A DNA stretch of 64,000 bases from Exophiala sp. HKRS030 (taxonomy: Eukaryota > Ascomycota > Eurotiomycetes > Chaetothyriales > Herpotrichiellaceae). Numbering within the stretch: position 1 is the first letter of the stretch; each line of letters begins with the position of its first letter. Below are positions 20,881 to 31,150 of this stretch, piece after piece. The stretch lies in contig JAHWDD010000002.1 of the NCBI GenBank assembly GCA_023897205.1, positions 3,720,001 through 3,784,000 on the forward strand. Direction: 5' to 3'. Below the pieces are notes generated by a model. It did not search any database and was not told the origin of the DNA. It saw nothing but the letters and a program-made list of their open reading frames with translations. A program made the position numbers and the translations under genes.

Positions 20881-22890
20881 ATGGTGACCGCAGTGTCGGT
20901 ACACCGTGGTAACCCTACCTTGAGTGTTGCTCCCACCCAGAATACCGCCCCCGTCCACGAATTCCGCTGTCTGTATACTCGTGATCTACACAAGAAGGCA
21001 AAGAAATGGCACGATGGCTCCCTACGCTTTCATACCTTCAACCGACGCGTCATGGTCTACGATGACGCGAAGAATTATATCGGCGACCTTCACTATACGA
21101 AAGAGGAGGAATTTGGTGAAGGTGTAGAAATACAACTCGACCGAGGTGTCAAAGTCGAAGTTGGCGAACGTTTGGGAGAGACTGAGACCGATTTAGCTCC
21201 AATACTCGAAAGGCAGCGACCAGAGAAGGCTACACCACAAAAAAGACCAGCAGGAGGTTTCGGTGCTCAATCGTTGTCGTCAATCCCTTCTCAGAGGCCC
21301 AAGTCATTGCTTGAGGTCCTCGGACCATCGCAAGGACGCTTGGGACGTTCACGGTTACCCCTACAATCGCCATACGAGCAGAGGCAGGCAACTTTCCGCC
21401 CAGAGCCGAACGAGCCTCCTCCAAAAAGACGCAGACTATCCAATGATAAAGAAAATCGTCCCGGTGAGAGCGTTCGAGTTGCCACGCCTAGTAAGCCTTG
21501 TATACCTCAGCCTATTCGATCAAACAACCTTGAAAGATCACCACTTGTTCAGAAAGCTCCTCCGACAAGGCCTCGTCCCGTGGTAGAGATTTCATCAGAC
21601 GAGGAATGCGATCATGATCGAAGAACGCAGTCAAGGACCAATGTTGTATCGTCCTTCGAGCCCCCGGGAGCCATTGGAAGGTCTCAGAGAGCCTCCGAAT
21701 CAACACTGATGCTGCAAGAAAGAAAATGGTCCAAGACGAATGCTCTCAAAGCTCAGACAACGAGACCAACTCCGCGAGACACCACCAAACAGCTCGTGAC
21801 CGAGCCCAAAACCGGGGCCATATTGACCAAACCTCGCCTTTCTATTCAGCGTAAAGCACGTTTGCTGTTAGGTCGGCCGCGACCCAAATCAAAGTTGCTG
21901 GTTTTGCAACCTTTTCAGACACCTGACTTGAGACTCCATGCCGGTACACCGGTTGAAAGAGCGTCACCTCGTGAAGAAGCGCGCAGTCCTACTCCTCTGC
22001 CGCCCATATCAGATGACGAACTGGACAATGTCCCTCACCCCACCTACCGAGAATCTCCTAGGCACCCCAACATCAAATCTAGTCCTCGTCAAGCTACTGC
22101 GGGCAGTAATGGAACAGACATCATCGCCTCAAGCCCTCTTTTCCTACCCGAGGATGGGAACAGAGAACCCAGACTACCCACGCCGCCTCCAATGCCAACT
22201 CAAGAAGAATTTCCCTTCCTAGCAATGACCATGAACGAGCTAGAACAGCACGAGCGTGTGGAAAACAATCATCGAAATTTTGTTCTGGAAAGTACCTCCG
22301 TGGAAGAACGATTGCACAATGTACCTGAGTTGGACATAGCGGACCTGTTCTCATCAAGTACTCCACCGGCTGAAGCTCTAGGGGAAGCCCAGCCACCCTC
22401 CGTGGTTTTAACGGGTCCTACTCTGATGCCTCACACACGAGACTTCCGTAGAGTCTTTTCGGAAAACGATGCTGTCGTGGAAGATGATGCCGTTCAAAAC
22501 CCAGGTCAAACCAGTCTCGTGCCCCGAAGCCCGCTGAAGATTCTGAATGATTTGTCAACTAGACAAACTAGTGTGAAATCCAAGAGTCCTCAAAAATTCC
22601 AACGTTGTGCATCCGACACTGCCGCATTGAAGGACCCGATTGAAGAATTTCCCACCAAAGAACATGGGCAGGATCAAGAAGGGCAGACTGGGCCTTGGAC
22701 ATCCGACGAAGCTTTCCTGTTGTTTGACTGGTGGCCACCTGGGATGGAGAAGCCAGAGTACTGGGCTGCTACTGTTGAAAAGCCATCCGCTCCCGTCGCT
22801 GTTGCAGCAGCGGGTGGTCCTATATCAGGATACCCGAGCATGATAACCACAGCGAGGCAGTTTTTACGTGATGATGCTAATGCGTTATGA
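20881..22890 (+). CDS. DUF2439 protein, Mte1/ZGRF1-related
   Basis: A single-exon gene of 669 residues. Residues 22-90 form a DUF2439 domain: EFRCLYTRDLHKKAKKWHDGSLRFHTFNRRVMVYDD...YIGDLHY. That is the pattern shared by yeast Mte1 and the N-terminus of vertebrate ZGRF1. In yeast, Mte1 binds D-loops and the Mph1 helicase and acts in homologous recombination and telomere maintenance in the nucleus. That role is known for the family and only inferred here. The rest is low-complexity: PPKRRRLSNDKENRP (a likely nuclear localisation signal), an acidic EISSDEE motif, and many S-P and T-P sites, suggesting cell-cycle phosphorylation. No helicase domain follows, unlike vertebrate ZGRF1. The ATG at 20881 is the first in frame. 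Confidence 0.88.
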   Translation: MVTAVSVHRGNPTLSVAPTQNTAPVHEFRCLYTRDLHKKAKKWHDGSLRFHTFNRRVMVYDDAKNYIGDLHYTKEEEFGEGVEIQLDRGVKVEVGERLGETETDLAPILERQRPEKATPQKRPAGGFGAQSLSSIPSQRPKSLLEVLGPSQGRLGRSRLPLQSPYEQRQATFRPEPNEPPPKRRRLSNDKENRPGESVRVATPSKPCIPQPIRSNNLERSPLVQKAPPTRPRPVVEISSDEECDHDRRTQSRTNVVSSFEPPGAIGRSQRASESTLMLQERKWSKTNALKAQTTRPTPRDTTKQLVTEPKTGAILTKPRLSIQRKARLLLGRPRPKSKLLVLQPFQTPDLRLHAGTPVERASPREEARSPTPLPPISDDELDNVPHPTYRESPRHPNIKSSPRQATAGSNGTDIIASSPLFLPEDGNREPRLPTPPPMPTQEEFPFLAMTMNELEQHERVENNHRNFVLESTSVEERLHNVPELDIADLFSSSTPPAEALGEAQPPSVVLTGPTLMPHTRDFRRVFSENDAVVEDDAVQNPGQTSLVPRSPLKILNDLSTRQTSVKSKSPQKFQRCASDTAALKDPIEEFPTKEHGQDQEGQTGPWTSDEAFLLFDWWPPGMEKPEYWAATVEKPSAPVAVAAAGGPISGYPSMITTARQFLRDDANAL

Positions 22891-23398
22891 CCCGTCTAAT
22901 GATTGATGAAAAGAACCAGCTGAAAGATGTATCATAGATATGATTTCGTGTAGAACAGTTCAAAATGGGATACTGGTACCGAGGTTATTGGACCTGTGTC
23001 TCTGTTCCACCCCAAGGGCTTGTACATTGACCTCTCTTGGTTCGTAAAGCCATTATCGTTTCTACCGTACAGTAAAAGGCAAGGTTATGTGTTTGGTCTT
23101 GCCATTGTTCATGATCGTGTCATGTGTCTGGTACTTATTGATTCGGTCTATAAGGATACGGCCAACAAGCCCACGTACCTAGATATTTCATTGCGCCCAC
23201 TTACAGTAACTTGTACGGAGGTGTAAATGACGCGGCGTACAGTACAGACAAGTCCTCTCCGTCGAGATCCCAAAAGCAATGCAAGTAACACAAGTACTGG
23301 TGACCAGGTACAGTACAGTACTTCTTGTTGTGGGTCTGATTCTCGGTACGAGTACAAACAACGGGGTGTCTGTCTGCCTATTTTTTTTGGCGGTTTAC
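22891..23398. other. Convergent 3' interval
   Basis: About 500 bp between the DUF2439 (+) and JEN (-) genes. It contains repeated gtacagtac-like words and one TACGGAG at 23214. No gene is seen. Confidence 0.4.
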
Positions 23399-25123
23399 CT
23401 AACGCTTCTTCTCGTCGTCGTCAACGACGACATTCTCCATCTGACCCACGTCCGGTTTTTCTCCGTCGACGGCCACTTGACTCTCCACGTCGTTCAGCTT
23501 TCCCTTGACCTCGATCTCGTCGGCGGTGGCGACCCCCGCCGGTTTGGCCAGTTCGAACTGTCGGCCTCTGCGTTCGGGTCCCAGGGCCGTCGTGACGGCG
23601 ATACCCAAGGCTATGATGGCGGTGGCGACCCCCATGGTGGGTCCGTAGGCGGGAGCGGGTTGCCCATCGACGGCGGTGACCGTACGGTGTTCCGCTATGG
23701 CGTTGACGATCTGGGCCGACGGCGACGAAATCATGTTGCCCAGTTGGTAGGTGATGCCGGGGAAGGAGGATCGGTAGGCGGGAGGGGAGAGTTCGTTGAG
23801 GTGGATCGGGATCACCCCCCAGGCACCCTGGACAAAGACTGTATTGTGTCACCGGTGTTAGTTCACAAGACATGGAAGGAAATTTGCGGGGTTTCAAATG
23901 GGTAATGCATTGGAAAAAAAAAGGATGGCAGTAGAGGGGAGAGAATTATGAAGTGAGATGACCCAAAAAGAATACTCACACTGCATAAAAAATCCAGTGG
24001 CGGACAAACTACGTTCGGTGGTAGGCAATATCCAAGCTGGGATCAAGAGTCCCGAAACAATGGCAGAAACGATAATCGCACGTCGACGTCCGAACCATTG
24101 AGAGATGTAACCGATGATGGTACCGCCGACGCAAGCTCCCGTCTTCATGATGATACTGGCTCGACTGGCCGCGGCGTTGTTCAGCTCTTTTTGAGTGAGC
24201 ATAAAGGTCGTATAGCTGTCTTGGCTTGTCTGCGAAAAGTAATTAAAGAAGGTCATGAGAATAATACAGTAGATGCACATGCGCCATTGCTGGGCTAACA
24301 TCTTACGAGTCTCGATCCAGAATGCTCGGGGTGATGACGACGTGTGGCCTCCACCGGCTTCCTTTGCGGCGATGAATTGTTTGGACTCGGGAAACAACAA
24401 TCGGATCAGACCGACACCGATCGATAGGCCGGTCCCGATCCAGAAGACGGTCTTCCACGAGTCGGTGCTCCCACCGACGCCGAGGTTGCAAGACGCGGCG
24501 ATCACGTAGCCCAGGGAATACCCCTGCTGTAAGATACCGGACATCAGACCGCGAGCGTCGACGGGACAGTTCTCCAGGGCCATGGCGATGGCGTTGCCGT
24601 AGACGCCGCCCATGAACAAGCCGAAAAGAGACCGGACCGCCAGGAACTGGGTGAATGTCGAGCTGTAGATTGTGGCGACCTGCAACAGACCCAAAACGAT
24701 CATGTTGACGACCATGGGGTACTTTCGACCGAATTTGTCACCGGCCAGGCCGAACATGGCGGCGCCAATGGAGCGCAAAAGGAGGGTTAGGGTGATGGCG
24801 GTGGTGACGTTCGTCTTAGAGGTGTCATAGTACTTGGCCAGCTTGACCGTCTGGATCGACAGGGCGTGGAAGTCGAACGCGTCGGCGGTCCACGCCGCGA
24901 GACCCACGAGGAAGAAGAGCCAGTCGCGGGCGCTGAGCTGGGCGAAGAGACTGATGGGGTTCCTCAGGGGACGAGGGGACTGCCATTCACAATACGTCTC
25001 GCCGTAGTCGTTGGTCACGGCGACTCGTTGTTTCCACTTGAAGAGGTCGGCCCAGGACTGCTTGGCCGTCGCGAATGTTCCTCTGACGATGGGGTCAGCG
25101 GGTTCATTGCGACTCTCGGCCAT
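23399..25123 (-). CDS. JEN-family carboxylate:proton symporter (MFS)
   Basis: Exons 23980-25123 and 23399-23838 give 527 residues. Intron 23839-23979 joins FFMQ to FFVQGAWGVIPIHLNEL, a run characteristic of JEN lactate/pyruvate transporters. MFS motif A-like GDKFGRKYP lies in loop 2-3. About 12 helices are visible, and the long N-terminus contains a YCEW motif. The JEN signature N-x2-S/T-H-x-S/T-Q-D-x3-T is present at residues 294-306 as NYFSQTSQDSYTT, so its histidine is replaced by Gln298. The C-terminal tail is acidic (VVVDDDEKKR). Yeast Jen1 imports lactate, pyruvate and acetate at the plasma membrane and other JEN members take dicarboxylates; substrate here is open. In other fungi these genes are glucose-repressed. 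The ATG (25123) matches the family N-terminus; upstream in-frame codons have no ATG. Confidence 0.92.
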
Positions 25124-26807
25124 GTTTATCGTCGAAAGGAAGAAGGGCCTGAGAAGGGGATTGAATCTGAGAAAGTACGAAAGTCGGGTATGATAGCCAG
25201 AGGTGAGGTGTTGAGAGATATTCAGGATAACGAAGAAGAGGCAGAGACCGATGTTGTCTTTACATGTCCCTGATATATATTCCACAATCACACAACGAGT
25301 CGGCCATACGGACACACTCCGAGCAGAAGATCGGCGCAAGGTAGTATCAGGAACTTCGTGTCATGCATGCCATGCAGAAGAGGCTGTCTCCTCTCCAGTC
25401 ACAAAACAGTATTGGCGATAACAGAAGGGCGGGGGCGTCCTTAGAGGGTCGGAAGCAAAAGAATGTGGCATTTACCTTGGAGGAGGAGCAAGAGCATCTC
25501 GTAGCGACAACCAATTGAAGCACTCACCTTGTCTTCAGTAGCCGTCTCTTACAGCGGATCATGATGATGATACCCCCAGCTTTGGATTTTCCAATAGCCG
25601 TCAAGCTCGTCCCTTCCGGCGACAGCTGTAGATCTTGTTCCGCTCAAGCATGTGAAGCATGTCGAGGGCAACTTGGACGCAAGCCCCAAGGCCGATAAGG
25701 AGGCGGCCAAGAAATCTTTCCTCCTCATCTCCCCGGTTTTGTACTGCATGAGCTGTTCGGAGGAGGAAGCATTGGGTCTTTAAAGCAAAGGACGATGTTA
25801 CGTCGCACAGATTGACATTCCCAAGCTGGCAAATGTAGCAGAAGTACCCTTGTCGCCGACCTATTAGGATATCAAACGAACTCAGGGCATGGACATGCAT
25901 GGACATATATGCCTGTAAGGTCAAGAGTACCAAGACGCGGAAAAGGCTGGGCACTTCTGGGCAGCATCATGCCATCGAGTCGGTAGTTCTCTGATGTGGT
26001 TGTCATGCTTTGGAGTTTCTTGATGAGGCCGGGTGATAACGGGATGATGATGGGTTTCCTTCCATGCGCCTCGACAGATTTTTGAGCGCTGTAACAATCG
26101 GAATCTCTTCTCAGCTTAAAGGAGAAGAAACAGGAGTATAAGGTATGTTGTGAGGAGGGCGGGATTAGGGACCGGGGTCAGTAATCTTGGCATCACGAAG
26201 CCCTTTCCCTGGCATCGGTTATAGGGCCGTGTATCACCGGCGAAGCCCCCCAAGTGGCAGAAAGGCCCAGACACAAGGGATACTGTACAGAAGAACATCG
26301 TATCCAGTACAACACAACTAGTCGAGATCTAGATAAGAAGTGCTTAAGGAACTTTTTATGTACGCCAGGGATGAGTGGACGCGCGTGGCCCCCGAGACGC
26401 CGAGAGTTTACTACCCATACGCGATGAAACAACCTGCGCGATGGCACTAGGACATACTGTACATACCCCAGATCTTGTTGTGCATCTCAGATATATCGTG
26501 AACTTCTACCGAGCTTCTAGGAGCGCGCCGCTTGTCTTATTAGAAAGCCATGTAAACAATATTTGGTTCGGGATTTGTCGGTCGCAGCCCAAAAATATGT
26601 GCCCTGGACTCGTTGTGTCCGCTTCTGGCAACCGAGCAGCTTTTTCTATTACGACTACTATTGGTCCACTTTTTTTCACTGTAAAACCTCGCCATCATGA
26701 ACTTCTAAGAGAGATACCACACAGTTTCACTCGCGCGTGTGCCCTCAATCTGTCAATATACGCGGGGATTTAATTACAGGGGTGGTTTTTGCTTCTCAAG
26801 GGACACG
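25124..26807. other. 1.7-kb intergenic region upstream of two divergent genes
   Basis: This region lies between the JEN (-) and CAF16-like (+) starts. A minus-strand frame is open at 25601-25954 but has no ATG start and no family resemblance. A CAAT-like word and AT-rich segments occur near 26500-26750. No gene is supported. Confidence 0.4.
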
Positions 26808-27668
26808 ATGCCAGCAGACCAGTACGACGTGCCTCCGGGCCACGTGGCGAGCCCGGACATCAAGGTCTCCAACCTCAGTTATCTATTTCCGGACGGCTCG
26901 ACGGGTTTATCGAAGATCAACCTGGACCTCCCTACCGGAAGCCGCACGTTGCTGATCGGAGCCAACGGCGCGGGTAAAACGACGTTGCTCAGGCTGCTGT
27001 CGGGCAAGAGGTTGGCACCCGCGGACACCATCTCGATCGGAGGGGTCGATCCGTTCGCCGCCGGTTTGGAGGGAGTCACGTATCTGGGTTTGGAGTGGGT
27101 GCTGAACCCGATCGTGAGGACCGACATCGCTGTGCCGGTCCTGCTCGACTCCGTGGGGGGCTCGTACTACCCGGAGCGGCGGGACGAACTGGTCCGGATC
27201 CTCGACATCGACCTCCGGTGGAGGATGCACGCCGTCAGCGACGGGGAGAGGCGGCGGGTCCAGCTCGCCATGGGCCTGATACGCCCCTGGGACGTGCTCC
27301 TGCTGGACGAGATCACCGTCGACCTGGACCTCTTGAGCCGGAGCAACTTCTTGAACTGGTTGCGGGGAGAAACAGAACGACGAGGGGCCACCATCGTCTA
27401 CGCCACCCACATCCTCGACAACCTGGTCGGCTGGCCCACGCACCTCGTGCACATGCACCTGGGGAAAGTCAAGGAGTGGGGCGCCATGGCGAAATTCGAC
27501 GCGGAGACGGACTTTTACAACAACACCGGCAACAGCAAACTGGGCGAGCTGGTCCTGAAGTGGCTCAAGGACGACCTGAGGGAGAGAGGCCCTCGCGATC
27601 AGATGGGCCAGGCAAAGACCTATGACACGCACGAGGGAGAAGGCGGTTACGGACAAGAGAAAGCGTGA
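26808..27668 (+). CDS. CAF16: CAF16-like cytosolic ABC ATPase
   Basis: A single-exon gene of 286 residues without membrane segments. It has one ABC nucleotide-binding domain. Walker [10 protein letters not shown] is at 51-59. The signature is degenerate, [10 protein letters not shown] at 143-152, with S-D-G-E-R replacing the usual LSGGQ. Walker B LLLDE is at 164-168 with EITVDLD following. The switch His is in YATHILDNL. This D-G-E-R-R-R-V-Q form and the overall length fit yeast Caf16 and plant ABCI19/20/21 proteins. Yeast Caf16 associates with the CCR4-NOT complex and RNA polymerase II mediator components. The gene is strikingly GC-rich with long open antisense frames, which are shadows. I chose the ATG at 26808 because it yields a family-length N-terminus before the first beta strand; an earlier in-frame stretch from 26739 starts without ATG. 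Confidence 0.88.
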   Translation: MPADQYDVPPGHVASPDIKVSNLSYLFPDGSTGLSKINLDLPTGSRTLLIGANGAGKTTLLRLLSGKRLAPADTISIGGVDPFAAGLEGVTYLGLEWVLNPIVRTDIAVPVLLDSVGGSYYPERRDELVRILDIDLRWRMHAVSDGERRRVQLAMGLIRPWDVLLLDEITVDLDLLSRSNFLNWLRGETERRGATIVYATHILDNLVGWPTHLVHMHLGKVKEWGAMAKFDAETDFYNNTGNSKLGELVLKWLKDDLRERGPRDQMGQAKTYDTHEGEGGYGQEKA

Positions 27669-27884
27669 GGATTAGATGCTAGAACTGTTTTTCCGGGGGG
27701 TTTCTTTTGATGCATTGTGTGATGATACCCGTCGGATCTTCAACAAGATCGATCCATCATGAGCAAATTTTGGCATTGACGGTGCTGAGGTAGAAGCTAG
27801 AATTTGGTCTTAACACCATACACGTCGACGGTAGAGGTTGGCTTTTCAGCGTTGGGAATGGCGGTACGGAAATGAATATATATA

Positions 27885-30332
27885 TCATGACTCGGCCCAA
27901 CTTCTCCAATCAACCTTCCAGATGCGCACAGAGCTGTCAGAGGAAGCAATAGCAAGATGACCTTGGTCTCTATCACATGAAGACTCCTTGTTCGGTCTCC
28001 AAGCCAATCTGTTGACTGTTTTCGAGGGGCAGAGATGTTTGTTGATGTCACCGCTTTTGACGAGCTCTATCTCATCAGTACATTTGACAAGATGCAATGA
28101 TATTGCGCCATCATCCTCGCCCAAAGCCAGCAGGTTTGTATCTCCACTGGCAGCGGCCGAAATGGCAGTCACCGAGACTTTGCGAGCAATCGAAATTTGA
28201 CAGCTAAATTCGAGTCGTCCGTCCTTCAATGCACCGCCCCATATTCTAACCACTTTATCTCTCCCTGCCGTCGCAAAGGTCGGACGGCGAGCATTTCGTA
28301 GCCACGTTCCATCCAGGATCATCCGAGAATGAGCTTTGGCATTTATTGCAACACGGGTCCAGGACTTGACATCGCCGCTTGCTGAATTCTGAAACACTGC
28401 AAACTGTCGATCACGTCCAACGCTGAGTAAGAATTCACCTGGCTGCTCCGAAAACGCCAGTCTCGTGACCGTGAGCGAGTGGGCTGGTAGCGGAGGTTTG
28501 ATCTCGTTCCATGTTTCTGTGTCATACAGACGAATCACAGCATGGTCAATCGAGCTTGCCTTGCACGCGGTAGCAAGCACGCGGCCATCCACAGGCGTGG
28601 CGGCCTCTGATATTTCATAGCCGTGGCCATACAACTTTTCGTGCTCGGGCCACAAAGTGTGGCGAGATAGCAGGTCTTCGTGGGGTGGCTCTTCAAGATG
28701 AGGCAGCGAAGTGCCCAACCCGTCATTTGCTAGGCCCGGATCGAGTTCTTCAGCTGCATCGCCGTCTTCCATATCCTTGGCATCGTCCATGGTTTTGTTG
28801 GACAGACCCAATACCGGAATAGCAGCGGTGTCTGGTAAGATCTCGTCATTTGGGGGCAAGCCGATCTGGCACAATTTGTGCAACATTGACGCAATGTCTT
28901 TCGGCTCATTGAAGACACGGAGCAGCTTCTCATCTGCGCCCGATGAGAATTGGTGAGGTGTCGTGCTTGCTATACAGTTGAGATCGTACCCATGAATTTG
29001 TGGTCGGGCGAACTCGTGCCACGTCCGCTTCACTCCCCTTTTCCACTCAGCATGGAGCCTGGTCGTTTGATCCGAGCTCGTGGAGAGCAGATAGCCGCCG
29101 TCCGGTGACCAGCATAGTCCATTTACTGAACTGATATGACCACTGATTCCGTGTTTCTGGGTCCAGAATTGTGAGTCTGTATTGTATTGCCACAACCGCC
29201 AGCTTCCAGTCCTGCCCAAAGACGTCACCATCAGTCCATCAGGGGACCAGAGACCCGTCCAGAATCCTCCCGAGGATCCCGTAGCGGTGGTTGCTCCTTT
29301 CTGACCACTGATTTCGCCCAGCCGAGACACGCTGACCCATATCCCAGAGCCTGGATCAGACTCCCATATCGACAGCGATCCGTCGGCCGAGGCTGTTAGT
29401 AGGCGCTGATTCGATTCGTTTGGACTCCATGCCGCCGAGTACACCCAGTCCTCATGACCCAACAATAGAGCCTCAAATGTTATTGAGTACTTGCTATCAG
29501 CAGCAGAAACACTTTGGACTTTCGCGGTCAATGCATCGTTGATGGTGGAGTTGTGTTTCGGATCAACAGGTGGTGCCACTTTAGTAGCAGCAGCAGCAGC
29601 AAGCCCAGGCTGAAAGCGCCAAAGCCGGACATACTTGTCTTGGGCTGCGGAGGCCAGGAGAAACTCACCATCCGGGGCCGCAGTCAAAGCTAAAGACCTG
29701 ACCCAAGCCTCGTGTCCAGTCAAGGTCGCACACAGGTTATATTTAGGAGTTGAGGACAATGATTCAATCGAATAGACTTGTATTTCATTGCGTGTACCTC
29801 CAACCACCAAGAATGCTGAATCGATGGAAGTCGCTTGAAAGGGTCCAAGTGCCAGAGCAAGCGGCATGAACTTTGGCTTCAATTCGAGCGTCGAGAGTGT
29901 TTCCAATGTACCATCCTGGACTTTCCACAGCTTGACTTTTGCATCCGCTCCTCCAGTCACGAACATATTGCTGTTTTCCAGAACTGCAATGGTGTTGACG
30001 GACCCTCGATGAGCTGCAGCCTTGTCGGCATGTGTCCAGCAGGTTTTACCATGTTGCCACAGCAGGATCTCTCCATCAGCGGAACCAGTCACTATTAATT
30101 CATCCGAGCCACCACTCTTGGACGATATGAATTTGATCGTTGTAATTTTCGAGGTGTGTCCGGACAGCAGCGCTGAGATGCCACGACTCGAATCATTATT
30201 CAATGGTGACCAGATGGCCACATTTTGATCTGCGCCAAAGGCAAGAAGCCCAGAGGCGAGTGACCAGTCGGCCGCTGCACTATGCCTATTGCCGCCGACA
30301 GCGTAGTACTCGTCCTCGATGACAGAATTCAT
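27885..30332 (-). CDS. ELP2: Elongator complex subunit 2 (WD40 protein)
   Basis: An intronless gene of 815 residues with about 12-14 WD40 repeats forming two propellers, the length and shape of Elp2. The start EYYAVGGNRHSAAADW is a typical Elp2 opening. Clear repeats include LLSGHTSKITTIKFI, LTGHEAWVRSLAL, LLGHEDWVYSAAWSP, ISGHISSVNGLCWSPDGGYLLSTSSDQTTRLH and ARRPTFATAGRDKVVRIW. The central RPQIHGYDLNCIA segment is highly characteristic. Elongator carries out the first step of mcm5/ncm5 side-chain formation on tRNA U34, and Elp2 scaffolds Elp1-Elp3 in the cytoplasm. The ATG at 30332 is the first methionine codon in the frame; codons before it start without ATG. It is divergent from URM1, 290 bp away. 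Confidence 0.95.
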   Translation of the reverse strand: MNSVIEDEYYAVGGNRHSAAADWSLASGLLAFGADQNVAIWSPLNNDSSRGISALLSGHTSKITTIKFISSKSGGSDELIVTGSADGEILLWQHGKTCWTHADKAAAHRGSVNTIAVLENSNMFVTGGADAKVKLWKVQDGTLETLSTLELKPKFMPLALALGPFQATSIDSAFLVVGGTRNEIQVYSIESLSSTPKYNLCATLTGHEAWVRSLALTAAPDGEFLLASAAQDKYVRLWRFQPGLAAAAATKVAPPVDPKHNSTINDALTAKVQSVSAADSKYSITFEALLLGHEDWVYSAAWSPNESNQRLLTASADGSLSIWESDPGSGIWVSVSRLGEISGQKGATTATGSSGGFWTGLWSPDGLMVTSLGRTGSWRLWQYNTDSQFWTQKHGISGHISSVNGLCWSPDGGYLLSTSSDQTTRLHAEWKRGVKRTWHEFARPQIHGYDLNCIASTTPHQFSSGADEKLLRVFNEPKDIASMLHKLCQIGLPPNDEILPDTAAIPVLGLSNKTMDDAKDMEDGDAAEELDPGLANDGLGTSLPHLEEPPHEDLLSRHTLWPEHEKLYGHGYEISEAATPVDGRVLATACKASSIDHAVIRLYDTETWNEIKPPLPAHSLTVTRLAFSEQPGEFLLSVGRDRQFAVFQNSASGDVKSWTRVAINAKAHSRMILDGTWLRNARRPTFATAGRDKVVRIWGGALKDGRLEFSCQISIARKVSVTAISAAASGDTNLLALGEDDGAISLHLVKCTDEIELVKSGDINKHLCPSKTVNRLAWRPNKESSCDRDQGHLAIASSDSSVRIWKVDWRSWAES

Positions 30333-30622
30333 TGACTGTATTGTCTCTATTTGAGGAATCAATGCAAAGCAATTCCTCGAAGGAAAAACAACTCCGCCAA
30401 GACAGAAATTTATACGGGCGATTTCGCAGGATCTGATTGGTGAATAAGAGACATTCGTTACTCACTCCATTGTGCCCTCTCTCACCTTCGTCCTAACTTC
30501 ATGTGTAACACCCAGAGCGGCTCTTTGTAGAGATTATTGTTTCTATCCAGTCTCTAGTAACAAGCTCACTTTTATCTCCCGAGTGCTTATAGTGCGGGCT
30601 GGCAATAAGTTTTCCATTGACG
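30333..30622. promoter_or_regulatory. Bidirectional promoter of ELP2 and URM1
   Basis: Only 290 bp separate the two ATGs. The region has CT-rich stretches near 30470-30560. Both genes act on wobble-uridine modification, so coordinated transcription is a reasonable inference; no factor site is identified. Confidence 0.5.
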
Positions 30623-31044
30623 ATGGAGGAAAAAATCAACATCACTGTCGAGTTTAGGTATGTCCTGACCTATCCCTGGATTGTGGAATCCTAATGCGAG
30701 TTCAGCGGAGGTCTGGAGGTGTTGTTTGACAACGAGACTAAACATCAGGTGTCGCTGACAAAAGACGCTGATGGTGGAAAACCTCCAACCGTTGGCTATC
30801 TTGTCAGCTATATTTGCGACCACCTGATGAAGGATAGCCGGAAGGAGTTATTTGTTCTTGACGGCGCCGTGTAAGTCGACGATCCCAAAGTTATTACGAG
30901 GATCTTTCCTGACATGTATGTATCAGACGGCCCGGCGTTCTAGTTCTGATCAACGATTCAGATTGGGAACTCGAAGGCGAAGACAAATACGAACTGGCCA
31001 ACAAGGATAATATCCTATTTGTCTCAACATTGCACGGCGGCTAA
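30623..31044 (+). CDS. URM1: Ubiquitin-related modifier 1
   Basis: Three exons (30623-30657, 30706-30870, 30927-31044) encode 105 residues, the normal Urm1 size. Splice borders are GT..AG with CTAAT/CTGAC branch points. The product has a beta-grasp pattern: [15 protein letters not shown], a central [35 protein letters not shown], and the C-terminal LFVSTLHGG. The terminal Gly-Gly is the conserved Urm1 tail that is adenylated and thiocarboxylated by Uba4. Urm1 supplies sulfur for 2-thiolation of U34 in tRNAs for Lys, Glu and Gln, and can be conjugated to proteins such as peroxiredoxin. Because no exon is longer than 60 codons, a simple ORF search misses it. It is divergent from ELP2, whose product acts on the same nucleotide. 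Confidence 0.95.
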
Positions 31045-31150
31045 GCCGTTATCTTTATTCAAACACTACTATTTCAAAGATTTGGTCGACATACTCATCA
31101 CGCATCTCATCGTGCATTGCCAGTACAAGCAAGTTTACCACAGGATATTA

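Noticed and set aside
25601..25954. 117-codon minus-strand frame that looked slightly like a transcription-factor tail
   Set aside because: No ATG, no splice partner, no motif, and the resemblance is only hydrophobic periodicity.
26907..27656. 249-codon antisense frame over the CAF16-like gene
   Set aside because: It is a shadow of a GC-rich gene; the sense frame has all ABC motifs.
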